Positions 1 through 8,150 of a DNA stretch of 30,263 bases are shown one piece after another (the stretch's first letter is position 1; each line of letters opens with the position of its first letter). This stretch comes from a virus, in IMG/VR virus record IMGVR_UViG_3300031566_000251, positions 1 to 30,263 of that record. The stretch is one strand, 5' to 3'. The notes below the pieces were generated by a model, which did not search any database, was not told the DNA's origin, and was given only the letters and a program-made list of their open reading frames with translations. The position numbers were made by a program, and so were the translations under genes.

Positions 1-35
1 GTCAGAGCCTACGGCCCACATCTTGACAACGGTGA

Positions 36-47
36 TACACTCACGTC
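36..47 (+). promoter_or_regulatory. Leaderless-type -10 box for the gene at 48
   Basis: TACACT lies at 36-41, preceded by TGA (an extended -10), and exactly 6 bases separate it from the ATG at 48. There is no Shine-Dalgarno. Transcription would start at or next to the A of ATG. Essentially the same string (GTGATACACT, six bases, ATG) recurs before the gene at 8914. A TTGACA at 23-28 is only 7 bases from the -10 and cannot be its -35. Confidence 0.65.
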
Positions 48-305
48 ATGAGTGCAGCCACAGAGATCCGCGAACGCTACGCCGACATCATCGCTCAAGC
101 CGAACGCCAAGCCCGCGCCGACGCCGGCCGAATCTGTGCGCTCTGCACCGGAGATCACCGCACCAGCGAATGCGAGACCGGCAAGTTCTACGTGTACCAG
201 TGCGAGCACAGCTACGTCTCGCCCCCACCGCACAGGCTTCGACCGGTCCGCCAGGACATGGTCGAGCTGATCGCCTTGATCTACGAAGCTTTGGAGACGC
301 GATGA
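48..305 (+). CDS. Small Cys-containing phage protein, function unknown
   Basis: This is an 85-residue protein that I do not recognise. The first 28 residues look like a charged helix. Cysteines follow at 30, 33, 42 and 52 with His at 37 and 54, spaced so that a small zinc-binding fold is possible but not proven. The C-terminal 20 residues are again helix-like. The ATG at 48 is chosen because a TACACT -10 box ends 6 bases before it and no ribosome binding site is present, which fits a leaderless start. Its stop overlaps the next ATG by 4 bases (ATGA at 302-305), so the two genes are probably translated together. Position just ahead of the portal suggests a small accessory gene of the packaging region. 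Confidence 0.7.
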   Translation: MSAATEIRERYADIIAQAERQARADAGRICALCTGDHRTSECETGKFYVYQCEHSYVSPPPHRLRPVRQDMVELIALIYEALETR

Positions 306-580
306 CGAAGATGCAGTTCGAGCCCTACGAGCCGGAACTCGGCCCACCCAAGCCGCACGAATGTCTTGACGGGTTCCTCAGCCATACCTGGCAGATGGCG
401 ATCGAAGAAGGGCAAGTCTCCCTGTTCACCGACTGCCATCTGTGCAGCGAAGGCATCTGGCACTGGGTGACCTCCGATGAACTGGCACTGGATGCGATCC
501 CCGTCCTTCTCACCCCTCACGTCGAGGGCCAGGGTTCCGATGGCGTCTACACCTGGATCGAACTCACACCGGTCACTTGA
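302..580 (+). CDS. Small phage protein, function unknown
   Basis: This is a 92-residue acidic protein with no family I can name. It has a Cys at 21 and a Cys-His-x-Cys cluster (45, 46, 48), together with aromatic residues (HTW, IWHW) typical of a small compact fold. The ATG at 302 is used because it overlaps the preceding stop by 4 bases; a longer upstream extension in the same frame would run through the previous gene. It is convergent with the minus-strand gene at 573-869, and their 3' ends overlap by 8 bases. Confidence 0.65.
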   Translation: MTKMQFEPYEPELGPPKPHECLDGFLSHTWQMAIEEGQVSLFTDCHLCSEGIWHWVTSDELALDAIPVLLTPHVEGQGSDGVYTWIELTPVT

Positions 581-869
581 CCCAGAGCGCCTGATACGGC
601 TCGACGAAGTTCTCAAGAATCTCCGGTGACAGCTCCCGGTAGCCGAGAAACACTGCCCGCAGCCGTCGTGCTGCCCCGAGATCGAACGGCGTCGAATCTT
701 CCACCCACCGCTCCCAAGCGGTCTTGCCCATCAACGTCTGAGCATGGTCGAGCAGTTCCCCGAGCCGTAGCGCTTCCCGGTTGACGGTCGCGTACACCTC
801 ACCGGAGATCTGCTCCGGGCTCAAGAGCACTGGTGTACCATCCGGCAGGTGAGCGTCCACGAAGTCCAA
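573..869 (-). CDS. Minus-strand small protein, possible helical or DNA-associated factor
   Basis: This is the only convincing minus-strand gene in the window. The 98-residue product is helix-rich, with an AWERWVE stretch followed by TPFDLGAARRLRAVF, a pattern loosely like phage proteins of the DUF3102 type; that resemblance is from memory and is not proof. The longest frame begins at TTG 869; a GTG at 860 is the alternative. Upstream on the minus strand, TAGGAC (876-881) ends 6 bases before the TTG, close to the leaderless spacing used by plus-strand genes but with C instead of the final T. The first 21 bases overlap the start of the plus-strand gene at 849. Without it 581-848 would be empty, unusual in such a compact genome. 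Confidence 0.6.
   Translation of the reverse strand: MDFVDAHLPDGTPVLLSPEQISGEVYATVNREALRLGELLDHAQTLMGKTAWERWVEDSTPFDLGAARRLRAVFLGYRELSPEILENFVEPYQALWVK
836..848 (+). promoter_or_regulatory. Leaderless-type -10 box for the gene at 849
   Basis: TACCAT at 836-841 ends 7 bases before the GTG at 849, and no Shine-Dalgarno is visible. This supports the GTG as the start. The box lies inside the coding region of the minus-strand gene 573-869. Confidence 0.45.
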
Positions 870-1298
870 GGGTACGTCCTATGCGCCCGCTGCCGTGACT
901 CTCTCGTCATCGAGCCGGTCGCCAACCGCACCGGAGGGATCTGCACCACCTGCCTTGCTGAACGCGGCAGCCCGCTCAAAGAGATCGAAGTCGAAGCACG
1001 CGGCGCACGCTTCCAGATCCCGCTCGGTCGCCCCAAGCGCGCACCGCGCAGGAAATCGCCCGAAGCCAAAGCCCGCGAGCGCGTCGTCGACAAATGCAAA
1101 GAGCGGGCGATGAAGCGCCTCCGCGCCATCTTCCCCGACCTCTACGACATCCTCCTCGCCGAAGAACGCGCCGCGGTCGGACTCGACCCCTGGCCGCTCG
1201 GCTCAGCCCTCCGCCACGGCCCGGACCCTGACGGGAGCCAGACTGAAGCGTTCGCCGTGCTCTACCATGCCCTCCAGGACCGAGGAGTAGACGCGTGA
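849..1298 (+). CDS. Zinc-ribbon-like phage protein, function unknown
   Basis: This is a 149-residue basic protein. CxxC pairs at residues 12/15 and 32/35 form a probable zinc ribbon. A Lys/Arg-rich segment (about 56-90) and an acidic, helix-like C-terminal half follow. A zinc ribbon plus a basic patch directly before the portal gene is compatible with a nucleic-acid-binding or packaging accessory role, but this is inference. The GTG at 849 is supported by a TACCAT box 7 bases upstream. The 3' end overlaps the portal start by 4 bases (GTGA). The 5' end overlaps the oppositely oriented gene at 573-869 by 21 bases. Confidence 0.7.
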   Translation: MSVHEVQGYVLCARCRDSLVIEPVANRTGGICTTCLAERGSPLKEIEVEARGARFQIPLGRPKRAPRRKSPEAKARERVVDKCKERAMKRLRAIFPDLYDILLAEERAAVGLDPWPLGSALRHGPDPDGSQTEAFAVLYHALQDRGVDA

Positions 1299-2848
1299 CC
1301 GCACTGAAGACGTACACCCCACCGCTGCCGTCATCGGCCGCATCACATTCCGAACTGTTCGCCCAACGCCCCATCAACATCTCGAACGCCGAAGACCGGG
1401 GATATCTCGCCGGAACCGTCGGCATGGGCAAGGCGGTCAGCGACGATTCATGGAAGAACTACAACCGGATCGGCGAAGTCCGCTACGCCATCTCCCGTTC
1501 GGCGCGCATCGCCGGCTACGGCCAGCTTCGCGGCGAATACATGAGCCGCACCGGAGAAGTGGAGACCGTCGCCGAGAAGGGCATCGTCGCTGACATCGTC
1601 GCCGAGATGTACGGCAAGTTCGGTGGCACTCGCGGCCTCATCGAACGTTTCTACACCCTCATGAAACTCCCCGCCGAGGCATACCCGATCTGGGTGCGCG
1701 AGAACGGCGTCGTGGACGGTATGTGGTTCCTGTCGCCTCACGAGATCGACTCGTCTTCGGTGATCGGCGGCAAAGTCGACGTCTCCAAGCCGGTCAAGTG
1801 GATCACCGGCCGCTACCAAGATCCCAACAGCGGCTCCCAGAACTTCTACCGCACCGTCAACGCCGAAGACTTCATGGGCCGCATCTGGAACCCGTCGAAG
1901 CAGTACACCGACGAAGCCGACACTCCAATGACGGCGATCAACGTATGGTGCGAAATGCTCGACACTCTCACCCAGTCGATCATGGGTCGTCTACGCCAAC
2001 GCTTCGCGCTTGCTGGCCTTCTGCTGGTTCCCAACGAGATCTCCGACGCCGCGATCAACGGCCCTGCCACCCCCGGCCAGTACTCGAACGACAAGGTGAT
2101 GAACTACCTCATCACCATCATGACCCGCAACGTCACCATGCACGACCAGGGGATGTCGCAGATCCCCGCCGTCCTCAAGGGCCCCGCCGACGCGCTTGAC
2201 AAGGTGCGTCACATCATCCTTGACACCCAGATCGCCGAGACGGATATCAAGATTCGCGCCGAGTTGATCAACCGCATCATGGACAGCCTTGACCAGCAGA
2301 AGGCGGCGACCAATGGCGGCGAAGGCACCTCGCACTGGGGGATGTGGGCAGTCTCCGACGAGGAGCGGCGCATCACCGTCCAGCCCGACCTCGAATCCAT
2401 GTGCTTCGGTCTGACGAAGATGATCCTGTGGAAGCGGCTTTCCGAGCGCGGCTGGGATCCCGCCAAGATCCGCCGTTGGCGCGTCGGCTACGACCTGTCA
2501 CAGGCTGCCGTCAAGACCAACGTCGCCGAGGACGCCCGTCAAGCCCATGACCGCGGCCTCGTCAATGGCGACTTTCTGCGCCGCTCGATCGGCGCCACCG
2601 ACAACGACAAGATGTCCAACGAGGAGTACACCCGTTGGGTCGGCGTCAAACTTCAAGATCCGGTCATGGCGTGCTACGGCTTGCAGGGCATTGAGGTAGA
2701 GGCCATGCCTGTGCGAGCATCTACGTCAACACCAGGCCCCAGCGCCGACTCACCCGGCGACCCGACCAAGGTCGCTCCGGGCGTCGGGCAGCCGGGATCC
2801 CCGAGTTCTCGCGACAGCGATGCTCCGAAAGCAGAGGAACCAGGATGA
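1295..2848 (+). CDS. Portal protein
   Basis: This is the probable dodecameric portal: the channel at one capsid vertex through which DNA is packaged and ejected, and the dock for terminase and the head-tail connector. The 517-residue length is normal for siphovirus portals. Typical portal features are an N-terminal region of aromatic and charged segments (SWKNYNRIGEVRYAISRSARI), a middle stretch with FLSPHEID and WNPSKQYTDEADTPM, then LTQSIMGRLRQRFALAGLLLVP before a helical stem region. The tail is Pro/Ser-rich and probably disordered. The GTG start overlaps the previous stop by 4 bases, and the end overlaps the protease by 4 bases (ATGA). Position immediately before a protease and capsid gene supports the call. 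Confidence 0.88.
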   Translation: MTALKTYTPPLPSSAASHSELFAQRPINISNAEDRGYLAGTVGMGKAVSDDSWKNYNRIGEVRYAISRSARIAGYGQLRGEYMSRTGEVETVAEKGIVADIVAEMYGKFGGTRGLIERFYTLMKLPAEAYPIWVRENGVVDGMWFLSPHEIDSSSVIGGKVDVSKPVKWITGRYQDPNSGSQNFYRTVNAEDFMGRIWNPSKQYTDEADTPMTAINVWCEMLDTLTQSIMGRLRQRFALAGLLLVPNEISDAAINGPATPGQYSNDKVMNYLITIMTRNVTMHDQGMSQIPAVLKGPADALDKVRHIILDTQIAETDIKIRAELINRIMDSLDQQKAATNGGEGTSHWGMWAVSDEERRITVQPDLESMCFGLTKMILWKRLSERGWDPAKIRRWRVGYDLSQAAVKTNVAEDARQAHDRGLVNGDFLRRSIGATDNDKMSNEEYTRWVGVKLQDPVMACYGLQGIEVEAMPVRASTSTPGPSADSPGDPTKVAPGVGQPGSPSSRDSDAPKAEEPG

Positions 2849-4305
2849 TGAAGAGAGTGGTCACGTTCGGCCGGCAGCCAGACAAGCCGAAGCACAACTT
2901 CGCGGAGGTCGTCTTCCCCGAGCTGGCGAAACTTGACGCCGGCACCAAGGAAGGGATCGTGTCGCGCATCTTGTCCTCGGACGGCGGCGACACCCGCTCC
3001 CTGCCGCGCACCATCTACTTCCAGAAGCAGCAAGCCGACGGCCACTCCACTGCCGTTGCGGTCGGCGCGATTCACGAGGTCACCATCGACGGCGAAGCCG
3101 GGCTCGCCTCTGGTCGCGGATGGCTGCTCGATTCCGAAGACGGCCGCGACGCCGCCCTCCACATCGCTGGGCAGGCGCTGTTCCACAACTCCGTCGACCT
3201 CGCAGAGGTGAAGGTCGAGATCACCGAGCACGGCGACTTCTGGGAAGACGACTTCAGTGTGGACGTCCTGTTCACCGAATGGAAGATCGGTGCCACCACC
3301 CTCGTTGGCAAACCCGCCTTCGCTGACGCTCACGCGATCACCGAGATCGAGCTGACCGCCGCGATCGAATCCGGCCCACTCACCGTCGACTGCCCTTCAG
3401 TCCAACGCGTCCTCGTCACCGAAACCGACGAAGAGGTTCTCGCGTCCGCAGCCGGCCTCCCGTCATGGGACAGCTTCCATCGCCCCGAGCCGAAGGACCA
3501 CCACAAGATCATCGTCGGCGAACCCGACGAGAACGGCTGGATCCCGGTCTACGGCCATCTGTCGCTGTGGAACACCTGCCATGACGGCATCGAAGGCCGC
3601 TGCACGATCACCCCGCGGCCACGCGACAACTATGCCTCGTTCAACAAGCCATCCGTTCTCACCGACAGGGGACAGGTCGAGGCCGGGCCGATCGCGCTGT
3701 ACGGCGGACACATCCCGCTCCACAAAGCAGCCGACGACCCGGCCAACGCCTGGTGCGACGTCCGTGTCATCGCGGGCGTGCATGGCCCGTGGCTGTCAGG
3801 TGTCGTCCGCCCAGGTGTCGCCGAAGACGACGCCAAGGTGTACGTCGCACGCGCCTCGCGCATTTCCGGCCACTGGAAGGGCGACCGTCTCAAGATGATC
3901 GTGTGCTGCAACGCCGAAGGCTTCGACGTCCCCGGCTCCGGCTTCTCCACGAACGCCGACGGCGAGATCCTCGAACTCATCGCCTCCTACCCGGGATGCG
4001 CCGAGCCCGTCCCTGAGCCCACCGTCGAGTCCGCCGTGGTCTCCACGTCGAACGGGACATTCACCGCGACGAACGTCCCGTCGTATCTGAAGACGATGGA
4101 CCCCCTGACCTCCGAGCAGCAGACCCACCTCTTGGACTGGGTCCGTTCGACGTCAGCGAACAGCTACTCCATCACGACGGCGACGATCACCGAGATCGAA
4201 GTCGACGAGGACGAACTCAGCACCAGCTTCGACGCCGACATCGAGCGCCAGCGCAGAGTCCGGCAGCTCGCCCTACTTGAGCAAGGCAGTTCCGTCCTGC
4301 CATAG
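2845..4305 (+). CDS. Capsid maturation (prohead) protease with actinophage-type C-terminal domain
   Basis: This probably cleaves the scaffold segment of the major capsid protein during head maturation. Residues 1-175 look like an HK97-type prohead protease: a His-Asn-Ser at 114-116 is a candidate catalytic region, and IGATTLVGKPAFADA (148-162) matches the strand at the end of this fold. Residues about 205-365 form a second domain with GHLSLWNTCHDGIEGRC (237-253), GGHIPL, GPWLSGVVRPG and a C-terminal FDVPG, a pattern I know from capsid proteases of many actinobacteriophages. The 486-residue length reflects this fusion; the last 120 residues are low in recognisable features. ATGA overlap couples it to the portal. 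A hairpin terminator follows. Confidence 0.8.
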   Translation: MMKRVVTFGRQPDKPKHNFAEVVFPELAKLDAGTKEGIVSRILSSDGGDTRSLPRTIYFQKQQADGHSTAVAVGAIHEVTIDGEAGLASGRGWLLDSEDGRDAALHIAGQALFHNSVDLAEVKVEITEHGDFWEDDFSVDVLFTEWKIGATTLVGKPAFADAHAITEIELTAAIESGPLTVDCPSVQRVLVTETDEEVLASAAGLPSWDSFHRPEPKDHHKIIVGEPDENGWIPVYGHLSLWNTCHDGIEGRCTITPRPRDNYASFNKPSVLTDRGQVEAGPIALYGGHIPLHKAADDPANAWCDVRVIAGVHGPWLSGVVRPGVAEDDAKVYVARASRISGHWKGDRLKMIVCCNAEGFDVPGSGFSTNADGEILELIASYPGCAEPVPEPTVESAVVSTSNGTFTATNVPSYLKTMDPLTSEQQTHLLDWVRSTSANSYSITTATITEIEVDEDELSTSFDADIERQRRVRQLALLEQGSSVLP

Positions 4306-4338
4306 AGGTCGCGTCCGCCGCCGACCCATAGCTCAAGC

Positions 4339-4371
4339 GAACGCCCCTGAGTCCTCGCCTCGGGGGCGTTC
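4339..4371 (+). terminator. Hairpin terminator after the protease gene
   Basis: GAACGCCCC (4339-4347) pairs with GGGGCGTTC (4363-4371), extended by TGAG/CTCG with one G-T pair, around a 7-base loop. Only a weak T-containing run (ACATTTC) follows, so efficiency is uncertain. It separates portal/protease transcription from the capsid promoter. Confidence 0.7.
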
Positions 4372-4390
4372 ACATTTCACGGGGGAGCCA

Positions 4391-4423
4391 CTTGACTATC
4401 CGCTACCCATCAATGCGAGCATG
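4391..4423 (+). promoter_or_regulatory. Bipartite promoter-like element ahead of the major capsid gene
   Basis: CTTGACTAT (4391-4399), 14 bases, then TGCGAGCATG (4414-4423). The identical bipartite string with the same 14-base gap is found before the major tail gene (17687-17719). The left part contains a consensus-like -35 (TTGACT). The right part could be an extended -10 (TGC-GAGCAT) at a long 19-base spacing, or the site of a different sigma factor. It lies between a terminator and the capsid ribosome binding site, leaving a leader of about 45 bases. Confidence 0.7.
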
Positions 4424-4469
4424 TCGTCGTATTCCCACGTTGATTTGACGCACCACCAGGAGGCGGCGC

Positions 4470-6113
4470 ATGAAGTGGACCAAGATCCCAGAGACCCTCG
4501 CAGGTCTCAATGCCGAGCAGCTTCGCGAACTTGCCGTCGCGCTCCGCGCTGACCTCGATGCCAACTTGGCAGTCGCGGCGACGCCCGAGGACTTCGCCGA
4601 GTACGACTCGTACGCGGCGCGGTTCGCTCGCATCGAAGCGATGGCTCAGACGGCGCTCGCCGGCGAGGCCGCAACAGCCGAAGCAGAGCAGGTAGCCGCT
4701 GAAGCCGCAGCGACGGAAGCCGCCGCAGCCGAAGCCGCCGCAGCCGAGCCCGAGCCCGAGGTCGGCGAGGACGAGGCTGTGGAGCCCGAGGTCGTCGCAT
4801 CGACCCCGGTGGTCACCACGACCGAGGTCGCCACGGTTGCAGAGGTCGCGGTTCCGACCCGCCCGAGCGGCTCGGGATGGTACGCCACCCCCGACGGCGC
4901 CAACGCCATCGCCCAGGAGACCGGCTACCAGTTCGGCTCGATGACCGAACTCGCCGAGGCCGTCAGGCTCCGGGCCGACTCCATCCAGTCCGGCTCGGAC
5001 GTCAAGCACGTCATCGCCCAACAGCGCGGCAACTTCTCCGAGAGCCAAGACCTGTCCAACGACGTGGTCTTCAACCTCCAGAAGTTGCAGGACCAAGAGG
5101 AACTGACGGCCGCCATGTGCGCCCCGCTCACCCCCCTCTACGATCTGTCGTGTGCGAACACGATGCGCCGCCCCGTCGCCAACGGCCTCCCGCAGTTCCG
5201 CCTCCGGGCCGATCGCGGTGGCTTCACCGTCTACCCGTCGCCGTCACTGTCCGACATCACCACCGGCTACGGCCAGTGGACGTCGAGCGATGACTCCGAC
5301 GTCGACGCGCTGAAGACCTGCCAGACGATCACCTGCTCGTCCCCCGTCGAGTACGAGATCTACGGTGTGTACCGCTGCTTGACCGTCAAGCATCTGGTCC
5401 AGATGACGTTCCCCGAGATCGTTGAGGCATACCTCAACCGTCTCGGCGCCGCCTGGGCCCGCTACGCCGAGACCCTCCTGTTGGAGGCGATGGGCAACGG
5501 CTCGACGCAGCTCGCGACCGCCGACCTCGGCTACGGCGGCACGCAAACCGTCCTGTCAACGGTCCTCAACTACCTCGGCCTCTATCAAGAGATCGAGCGT
5601 TGGGACAACGGCATCATGGATGCGTGGATGCCCCGTTGGGTCCTGTACGCCATCAAGACCGACCTGATGCGCCGCCGCCGCACCGATGGCGGCGTCCAGT
5701 TGGTCCCGTCCGATGAGTCGATCAACGCGTTGTTCCGCAACGCCGGCGTCGAGCCTCACTGGTTCATGGACCGTCCGTCGTGGGCCACCCCGGTTCCCGG
5801 CATCGCCGTCAACGGTGTCCTGAACTTCTTCCCACGGTCGGTCGAGATCCTCGTCCACCCGAGGGGCAAGTTCGCTCTGATGGATCGGGGCAACCTGAAC
5901 ATCGGTGTCACCGGCAACAACCAGTACCGGGTCGACGACGACCTGCTTCGGAACCAGTTCCGGTTCTTCTTCGAGTCGTTCGAGGGTGTCATCAACACGA
6001 ACACCTGCCCGGCGCACATCTTGCAGATCGACACGACCTGCTGGAACGGCGTCCAGATCGACGACCAGGTGATGGGCTGCGCCGGCGAAGACGTCATCGG
6101 CGTCGGTTCCTGA
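4470..6113 (+). CDS. Major capsid protein with fused N-terminal scaffold-like domain
   Basis: This is the HK97-type major capsid protein, the building block of the icosahedral shell. The product is 547 residues. Residues 1-62 are helical, 63-130 are Ala/Glu/Val-rich low complexity, and the shell domain appears to begin near 132. No separate scaffold gene is present, so the N-terminal part likely acts as the scaffold and is removed by the upstream protease; the cut is probably somewhere around residue 130, which is inference. The shell part is unusually rich in Cys (MCAPLTPLYDLSC, KTCQTITC, TNTCPAH, TTCW, MGC). A strong AGGAGG (4458-4463) lies 6 bases before the ATG, unlike most genes here. 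It is flanked by its own promoter-like element and terminator. Confidence 0.87.
   Translation: MKWTKIPETLAGLNAEQLRELAVALRADLDANLAVAATPEDFAEYDSYAARFARIEAMAQTALAGEAATAEAEQVAAEAAATEAAAAEAAAAEPEPEVGEDEAVEPEVVASTPVVTTTEVATVAEVAVPTRPSGSGWYATPDGANAIAQETGYQFGSMTELAEAVRLRADSIQSGSDVKHVIAQQRGNFSESQDLSNDVVFNLQKLQDQEELTAAMCAPLTPLYDLSCANTMRRPVANGLPQFRLRADRGGFTVYPSPSLSDITTGYGQWTSSDDSDVDALKTCQTITCSSPVEYEIYGVYRCLTVKHLVQMTFPEIVEAYLNRLGAAWARYAETLLLEAMGNGSTQLATADLGYGGTQTVLSTVLNYLGLYQEIERWDNGIMDAWMPRWVLYAIKTDLMRRRRTDGGVQLVPSDESINALFRNAGVEPHWFMDRPSWATPVPGIAVNGVLNFFPRSVEILVHPRGKFALMDRGNLNIGVTGNNQYRVDDDLLRNQFRFFFESFEGVINTNTCPAHILQIDTTCWNGVQIDDQVMGCAGEDVIGVGS
4716..4745 (+). repeat. Tandem 15-bp repeat in the scaffold-like region of the capsid gene
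   Basis: GAAGCCGCCGCAGCC is repeated twice without a gap (4716-4730, 4731-4745) and followed by a GAGCCC repeat. It encodes an Ala/Glu-rich linker and probably arose by replication slippage. Confidence 0.7.
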
Positions 6114-6135
6114 CCTACTCCAACTCAACTAGCAT

Positions 6136-6173
6136 GAGGCCCGGCTCGGTGAACACCGGGTCGGGCCTCTTTC
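6136..6173 (+). terminator. Terminator after the major capsid gene
   Basis: GAGGCCCG (6136-6143) and CGGGCCTC (6162-6169) form a perfect 8-bp stem. An inner CGGT/ACCG stem (6147-6150, 6155-6158) closes a GAAC tetraloop, and a short T run follows (6170-6173). It ends only 16 bases before the next gene, leaving no room for a promoter downstream, so 6190-8867 probably depends on read-through. Confidence 0.8.
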
Positions 6174-6189
6174 ATTCTCAGGAGCTGAC

Positions 6190-7380
6190 ATGGCCGTAAC
6201 CGGCATCGAGAAGGACATCAATCTTCCCGGCCCGATGGGACGGGAACGCGGGACGCTGCTGTCTGCGATGCAGCCGATCCCACCCGACGAACTCGTCGCC
6301 CGCAACGTGACGCGCGGCTGGTTCGGTGTCGAATGGTTGCCGTGGGGCACCGGGAACATCTCGGTCGATGCGATCGACTGCGATGTCGTCTACGACTTCT
6401 CCGCCCGCGAACTCCCCGACCTCCTGGTGCAACCCGCATTCCTGATGTGGGACGCCCTGAAGTGCTCGACGCTGTCCAGTGAGTCCGAATGGCTTCGCGG
6501 CCGTGTCGTGGACAACCTGAACGTCTACGCCTCCGCTGCGTTCGCTGCCGAGCTGTCAACCGGGACTGCCTCGGGCGGTCTGGCGATCTCCGGTGACGCG
6601 ACGTACACGCCGACGATCATCTCGGCGACTGCGGTCGACGTCGGCCGGGGCATCGCCGAACTCGAAGACCATCTGGCCGATGTGCTCCACGGCGCGATCG
6701 GCATGATCCACCTCACCCCGGGCCTGCTGGCGCTCGCCGTCGGTGACGGCTATGTGGAGTGGCGCGACGGCCAGTACCGCACCCCGTCGGGTCATGTCGT
6801 GGTCGGTGACGCCGGTTTCGATGGCACCGCGACCCCGTTCGGCTCGACCGCCGCCACATCGGCGCAAGCCTGGATCTACGCCACTTCGATGGTGTGGTAC
6901 GCGATCTCCGGGATCAACACGACCGACATCTTGACTGACGACCAGCATGACACCGACATTCTCCACAACCTGAACCGCCCGATCGCCAAGCGCTACGGCC
7001 TGCTCACCTGGGATCCATCGGCGACAGGCGCGATCAAGGTCACGTTCGCTGCGTCGGGGGGCGGCGCGACGACCCCGTTGACGATCTGGGGGTACGCCCC
7101 CGCTGTTGGCGCAATCGCCGCAGCTGAGGCGTTCCAGGGAGTCTCGCTCTACAACTCGCACGCGACCGACGCCGTCCTGATCTACGTCCGATACGGCAAT
7201 GGTGGTGCTTCCACTCCCTACGCTCCCATCGCGATCGCCGCCGGCGAATCCGTGAACTGGTTCCTTGACCCGAGCGCCGGGATTCCGGTCGGCGCTAGCG
7301 GAGTGTACGTCACCGACGAGAGCGTCGGAGCGGCGGCCATCACTGATCTCGTGGGAGTCATCTACACCGGAGCTGCATGA
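6190..7380 (+). CDS. Virion structural protein next to capsid, with C-terminal beta domain
   Basis: This is a 396-residue protein, probably a minor capsid or decoration component. Residues 1-280 resemble a family found directly after capsid genes in actinophages and prophages, with HLTPGLLALAVGDGY, a short RDGQYRTPSGHVVVGDAGF segment and a later AQAWIYATSMVW; this is recalled and not searched. The last 100 residues (VSLYNSHATDAVLIYVRYG, AAGESVNWFL, GIYV-like end) look like a small beta-sandwich of the type appended to surface-exposed phage proteins. AGGAG (6180-6184) sits 5 bases before the ATG. Being just past the capsid terminator, it is probably made in smaller amounts than the capsid protein. 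Confidence 0.65.
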   Translation: MAVTGIEKDINLPGPMGRERGTLLSAMQPIPPDELVARNVTRGWFGVEWLPWGTGNISVDAIDCDVVYDFSARELPDLLVQPAFLMWDALKCSTLSSESEWLRGRVVDNLNVYASAAFAAELSTGTASGGLAISGDATYTPTIISATAVDVGRGIAELEDHLADVLHGAIGMIHLTPGLLALAVGDGYVEWRDGQYRTPSGHVVVGDAGFDGTATPFGSTAATSAQAWIYATSMVWYAISGINTTDILTDDQHDTDILHNLNRPIAKRYGLLTWDPSATGAIKVTFAASGGGATTPLTIWGYAPAVGAIAAAEAFQGVSLYNSHATDAVLIYVRYGNGGASTPYAPIAIAAGESVNWFLDPSAGIPVGASGVYVTDESVGAAAITDLVGVIYTGAA

Positions 7381-7381
7381 C

Positions 7382-7459
7382 ATGGAGGCAACGGTTTCGG
7401 GGCTACTGCAAGGGTCTAGCGGGACCGGTCTGCGTCCCGGCTCGCAAGGTTCTGGGCTA
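7382..7459 (+). repeat. Duplicated N-terminal anchor module, copy 1
   Basis: The first 26 codons match 8151-8228 with about eight base differences by eye. Similarity stops abruptly after the shared GSQGSGL residues. The short segment was duplicated and joined to unrelated domains. Confidence 0.85.
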
Positions 7460-8149
7460 GCTGTGGTGCAGCCGGTGGATTGGCACACACTGTTCTGGGC
7501 CGGTGGCCCGCTGATGCAAGCCGAGGGGTATGCGTCAAGTGATCCGATCACTTCCTGGCCGAACGAAACTGGCGAGTCGAGCTACACGACCGCTGTCGGC
7601 CCGCCAACGTACCAGACCGGGCAGTTCGGAATCTGGGGGAAGCCCTGCATCCAGTTCCTCGGTTCTGCCTATCTGCGGACCCCTGCATTTCTGGTGAACC
7701 CGACGTACCCGATCACCCGGATCATGGTCGTCGATATAGCCGCAACGCCTACCGGCGAGGACTTCCTCACTGACGGAATCACGAACACCGGGCGCAACCG
7801 GATCATGCAGTCCTCCAGTATGGGCGGTTCGTGGTCGATCGGGGCCAGCAGTGGATCGTCGGCGGCCGGGGTCGGGCCGTTCACGGGGTCGTTCGGAGTT
7901 CGCGCGGTATTTGACGGGTCGACTGGGCCGGACACGCTCTACTTGAACGGGGCGTACAAGGTCGGTGCCACCGACAGCGGCTCAGAAACACTCACCGGGC
8001 TCACGCTCGCCGCCGACTACGCGGGAGCGAACAACTTCAGCAACTTCAAGGTCGCCTTCGACGCAATCTACGAGGGGGACATCATCACCGATCCCGGTTG
8101 GCCAGACCTCCAGGCGTGGATTCTCGACCAGTACAATGTGGTGATTTGA
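7382..8149 (+). CDS. Probable head or tail fibre protein with LamG/ConA-like domain
   Basis: This is a 255-residue protein starting at ATG 7382, 1 base after the previous stop and with GGAG upstream. Residues 1-26 form a Gly/Ser-rich peptide nearly identical to the start of the next gene product. The rest reads as a jelly-roll of the concanavalin A/LamG type seen in phage fibres: a QFLGSAYLRTP strand, VVDIAA, FDGSTGPDTLYLNGAYKVG, then a FKVAFDAIYEG strand and a closing helix LQAWILDQYNVV. Such domains usually bind sugars or surfaces. Neighbouring the capsid genes, it is more likely a head fibre or decoration than part of the tail tip, but position alone does not settle this. Confidence 0.65.
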   Translation: MEATVSGLLQGSSGTGLRPGSQGSGLAVVQPVDWHTLFWAGGPLMQAEGYASSDPITSWPNETGESSYTTAVGPPTYQTGQFGIWGKPCIQFLGSAYLRTPAFLVNPTYPITRIMVVDIAATPTGEDFLTDGITNTGRNRIMQSSSMGGSWSIGASSGSSAAGVGPFTGSFGVRAVFDGSTGPDTLYLNGAYKVGATDSGSETLTGLTLAADYAGANNFSNFKVAFDAIYEGDIITDPGWPDLQAWILDQYNVVI

Positions 8150-8150
8150 C

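Noticed and set aside
23-41. Classical -35/-10 promoter TTGACA...TACACT
   Set aside because: The gap is 7 bases, far too short for a sigma-70-type promoter; only the -10 is accepted.
2709-2719. A third copy of the TGCGAGCAT block
   Set aside because: It is inside the portal gene and has no CTTGACTAT block at the required 14-base gap.
7265-7381. Longer N-terminus for the fibre protein at 7382
   Set aside because: The extension overlaps the previous gene by over 100 bases, and the 26-residue anchor shared with the next protein begins precisely at ATG 7382.
6556-7551. 331-codon minus-strand open frame
   Set aside because: It is antisense to the 6190 and 7382 genes, Arg/Asp/Val-rich without any motif; both sense genes are well supported.
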